In this document: piece by piece, positions 61,477 to 64,000 of the stretch
Layout: each line of letters starts with the position of its first letter
Numbering within the stretch: the stretch's first letter is position 1
NCBI RefSeq assembly: GCF_004210375.1
Contig: NC_134825.1
Span: forward strand, 43,890,348-43,954,347
Length of the DNA: 64,000 nt
Direction of reading: 5' to 3'
From: Tachypleus tridentatus
Taxonomy: Eukaryota; Arthropoda; Merostomata; Xiphosura; Limulidae
Position numbers and translations under genes: made by a program
Notes under the pieces: generated by a model
What the model saw: only the letters and a program-made list of their open reading frames with translations
Told to the model about the DNA's origin: nothing
Database searches by the model: none

Positions 61477-61654
61477 GTGAATTTCGCGCAAAGAAACACG
61501 AGGGCTATCTGCGTTAGTCGTCCCTAATTTAACAGTGTAAGACTAGAGAGAAGAAACCGCCACGGCTGAAAGGGCGAGTAAGTTTAGTACTGAGATTCAA
61601 ACCCACGATCCGCAAGTTGCAAGTCGAGTGCACTAACAATCTGGCCATGCTGGG
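61477..61654 (-). mobile_element. SINE family A with internal deletion, copy B
   Basis: Counterpart of 23630-23807. Confidence 0.9.
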
Positions 61655-61907
61655 TTGCAGCTCATTAAATTAATAATATTTTTACATACTCATTAATGAT
61701 TAAAGTAGTTTGTTTTAATTGTTTAGTGTTTTCGTTACGTTCTGCTTACGTTTTAATTTTTGTTAAGTACAAACGTAAATAATGATTTATCTGTGTTATG
61801 TTTACTATGGGTATGAAACCAATTTTAGCGTCTTAAACCTGTAGACGTTCCGCGACGCTACTGGTAAGGGTGGTGGAACGTTATGTTTTGTGATTCTTTG
61901 TTTGACT

Positions 61908-62030
61908 GTTTGTTATTAAGCACAAAGCAGCAAAATGGGCTGTCTGTGTTATGCCCACCACCGGTATCGAAACCTAGTCTTTTTTAGTTTTATAAGCCTT
62001 CAAACTTACTGCTGAGTCGTTGGTGGTGGG
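61908..62030 (-). mobile_element. SINE family B, copy B
   Basis: Counterpart of 24063-24185. Confidence 0.82.
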
Positions 62031-62101
62031 ATCTATAATTCTGGCCGTACAAATCCCGTTTGTGTAGTGAAATAGCATGTCGAATGTAACTCTTGTTTAC
62101 A

Positions 62102-62309
62102 GTCTGACCAGGTGGTTAAAAACCCAACTCGTAATCCGAGGGTTGCAGGTTCGAATCATCATCGCACCAAACATGCTCACCCTTTCAGCCATTGGGGCAT
62201 TATAATGTGTCGTTCAACCCCATTATTCTTTGGGAAAAGAGTAACCCAAGAGTTAACGGTGGATGGTGATGACTAGCTGCCTTTCTTCTAGTCTTATGCT
62301 GCTAAATTT
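62102..62309 (+). mobile_element. SINE family A, interrupted, copy B
   Basis: Counterpart of 24257-24464 with the same break point. Confidence 0.9.
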
Positions 62310-62462
62310 AGGTGTATTGAAAGTAAATTACAGAAATAAACTGCTGTTATGTAAAGTGCAATGACTATCTAACTTGTATTAATTAAGACTTCATACAAGT
62401 TAGATAGCCATTGCACGTTACATAATAGCAGTTCATTTCTCTAATTTACTTTCAATACACCT
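62310..62462. repeat. Large palindrome, copy B
   Basis: Counterpart of 24465-24617; no base change was noticed. Confidence 0.93.
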
Positions 62463-62529
62463 GAATACATGCGATTGGATTTACCACACAGAAACGATAC
62501 AAAAATAAACCGTAACTTTTAACTGTTTA

Positions 62530-62762
62530 TTTGGTTTTGAATTTCTCGCAAAGCAACATGATGGCTATCTGCGCTAACCGTCCCTAATTTAGCAGTGTAG
62601 GCTTAGAGAGAAGGCTACTCTTTTACCAACGAATAGTATGATTCACCGTTACATTATTACGACTCCACGGTTGAAAAAGCTACCACGGTTGGTGTGAGGG
62701 GGATTCAAACCTGCGACCTTCAGATTACGAGACGAGCGCTTTAACCACCTGGCCATGCCGGT
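62530..62762 (-). mobile_element. SINE family A with internal deletion, copy B
   Basis: Counterpart of 24685-24917. B has AACCACCTGGCCATG, the family form, where A has AACCGCCTGACCATG. Confidence 0.9.
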
Positions 62763-62964
62763 CCTGCGAAGTTAAAATGATGAGATAGTTTTAAAGTGAC
62801 TTGTAAGTATTAAAAAAGTGTTAAAAATGTAATAAGTAAAAAAGTGTTGCCCAGTGTAATAAGTATAACAAGTCTATCAATCAGAGTATTTTGATAATAA
62901 CTTTTGATAAAAACTTTTAAAAATCTTATTATTTATTAGTAGTAAAACACAAAGACTGGAGAGA

Positions 62965-64000
62965 GTATAATCATTATAAATAAGAACTGTACTATTAGTA
63001 TAATCATTATAAATAAGAACTGTACTATTAGTATAATCATTATAAATAAGAACTGTACTATTAGTATAATCATTATAAATAAGAACTGTACTATTAGTAT
63101 AATCATTATAAATAAGAACTGTACTATTAGTATAATCATTATAAATAAGAACTGTACTATTAGTATAATCATTATAAATAAGAACTGTACTATTAGTATA
63201 ATCATTATAAATAAGAACTGTACTATTAGTATAATCATTATAAATAAGAACTGTACTATTAGTATAATCATTATATATAAGAACTGTACTATTAGTATAA
63301 TCATTATAAATAAGAACTGTACTATTAGTATAATCATTATAAATAAGAACTGTACTATTAGTATAATCATTATAAATAAGAACTGTACTATTAGTATAAT
63401 CATTATAAATAAGAACTGTACTATTAGTATAATCATTATAAATAAGAACTGTACTATTAGTATAATCATTATAAATAAGAACTGTACTATTAGTATAATC
63501 ATTATAAATAAGAACTGTACTATTAGTATAATCATTATAAATAAGAACTGTACTATTAGTATAATCATTATAAATAAGAACTGTACTATTAGTATAATCA
63601 TTATAAATAAGAACTGTACTATTAGTATAATCATTATAAATAAGAACTGTACTATTAGTATAATCATTATAAATAAGAACTGTACTATTAGTATAATCAT
63701 TATAAATAAGAACTGTACTATTAGTATAATCATTATAAATAAGAACTGTACTATTAGTATAATCATTATAAATAAGAACTGTACTATTAGTATAATCATT
63801 ATAAATAAGAACTGTACTATTAGTATAATCATTATAAATAAGAACTGTACTATTAGTATAATCATTATAAATAAGAACTGTACTATTAGTATAATCATTA
63901 TATATATAAAACTGTACTATTAGTATAATCATTATAAATAAGAACTGTACTATTAGTATAATCATTATAAATAAGAACTGTACTATTAGTATAATCATTA
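62965..64000. repeat. 33-bp array right of copy B, ~31 units, runs off the window
   Basis: Begins abruptly as GTATAATCATTATAAATAAG right after GGAGAGA. Units are almost all identical, unlike the heterogeneous left edge in copy A; a few variants only (TATATAAG near 63271, TATATATAAAACTG near 63900). Long open frames here are artefacts of the 33-bp period. Confidence 0.98.

Larger units (their letters stand above)
37941..62964. repeat. Copy B of ~25 kb direct duplication
   Basis: Counterpart of 1-25093. It starts with the same AAAATTTTTTACCGAATG run as base 1 and ends at GGAGAGA, where it passes directly into the 33-bp array. The first ~350 bases (37941-38300) carry many one-base indels against copy A, as expected of poor consensus near a gap; the rest differs only sparsely. 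Unannotated stretches here hold the same unremarkable AT-rich sequence described for copy A. Confidence 0.97.

Noticed and set aside
62877..63998. 373- and 320-codon frames on the minus strand.
   Set aside because: Same 33-bp array artefact right of copy B.
1..64000. Novel defence, mobile or biosynthetic gene system.
   Set aside because: No cluster of intact coding genes is present; the content is SINEs, satellites, one dead transposon and at most two isolated exon candidates.

Overview
The window is AT-rich eukaryotic DNA with no intact gene that I can name. It carries many tRNA-derived SINEs, one decayed Tc1-type DNA transposon and several minisatellites. The main SINE has a tRNA-Thr(CGT)-like head and a tail reading roughly GCTTTGCGCGAAATT. 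From memory, this family and its companions resemble SINEs of horseshoe crabs (Limulus/Tachypleus). That is recollection, not a search result. An arthropod, probably chelicerate, nuclear genome is the safest statement.

Layout. (1) 1-25093 is copy A of a ~25 kb mostly non-coding segment. (2) 25094-25244 is a short junction present only in A. (3) 25245-36980 is a ~11.7 kb array of a 33-bp repeat, about 355 units. (4) 36981-37480 is exactly 500 N. (5) 37481-37940 is 460 bp seen once. (6) 37941-62964 is copy B, a direct repeat of copy A in the same order and orientation. (7) 62965-64000 is the same 33-bp array again, running off the window. A and B differ by scattered substitutions, small indels, and gain or loss of minisatellite units. 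This looks like allelic divergence, so the most economical reading is that two haplotypes of one locus were scaffolded in tandem across a placeholder gap. A real tandem duplication is not excluded.

Each copy contains, in order: an 18-bp repeat (5 units in A, about 1 in B) and an inverted SINE with target-site duplications; a 40-bp minisatellite; a Tc1-like element with broken transposase, inserted into an older ~70-bp tandem repeat; a 26-29-bp minisatellite; diverged ~34-bp repeats; a 58-bp minisatellite; about 25 SINEs or SINE fragments of three or four types; and a 70-bp-arm palindrome that interrupts a SINE. Two short segments look like possible exons of unknown genes: 16108-16352 (+) and ~21464-21560 (strand uncertain), with perfect counterparts in copy B.

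The very long ORFs across 25-37 kb and 63-64 kb are artefacts: the unit is 33 bp (11 codons), so a stop-free frame in one unit stays open through the array. I found no operon, CRISPR, phage, rRNA or functional tRNA gene, and no convincing new biological system. The most informative signals are the assembly-scale duplication, the structure of the 33-bp array, and the two exon candidates.
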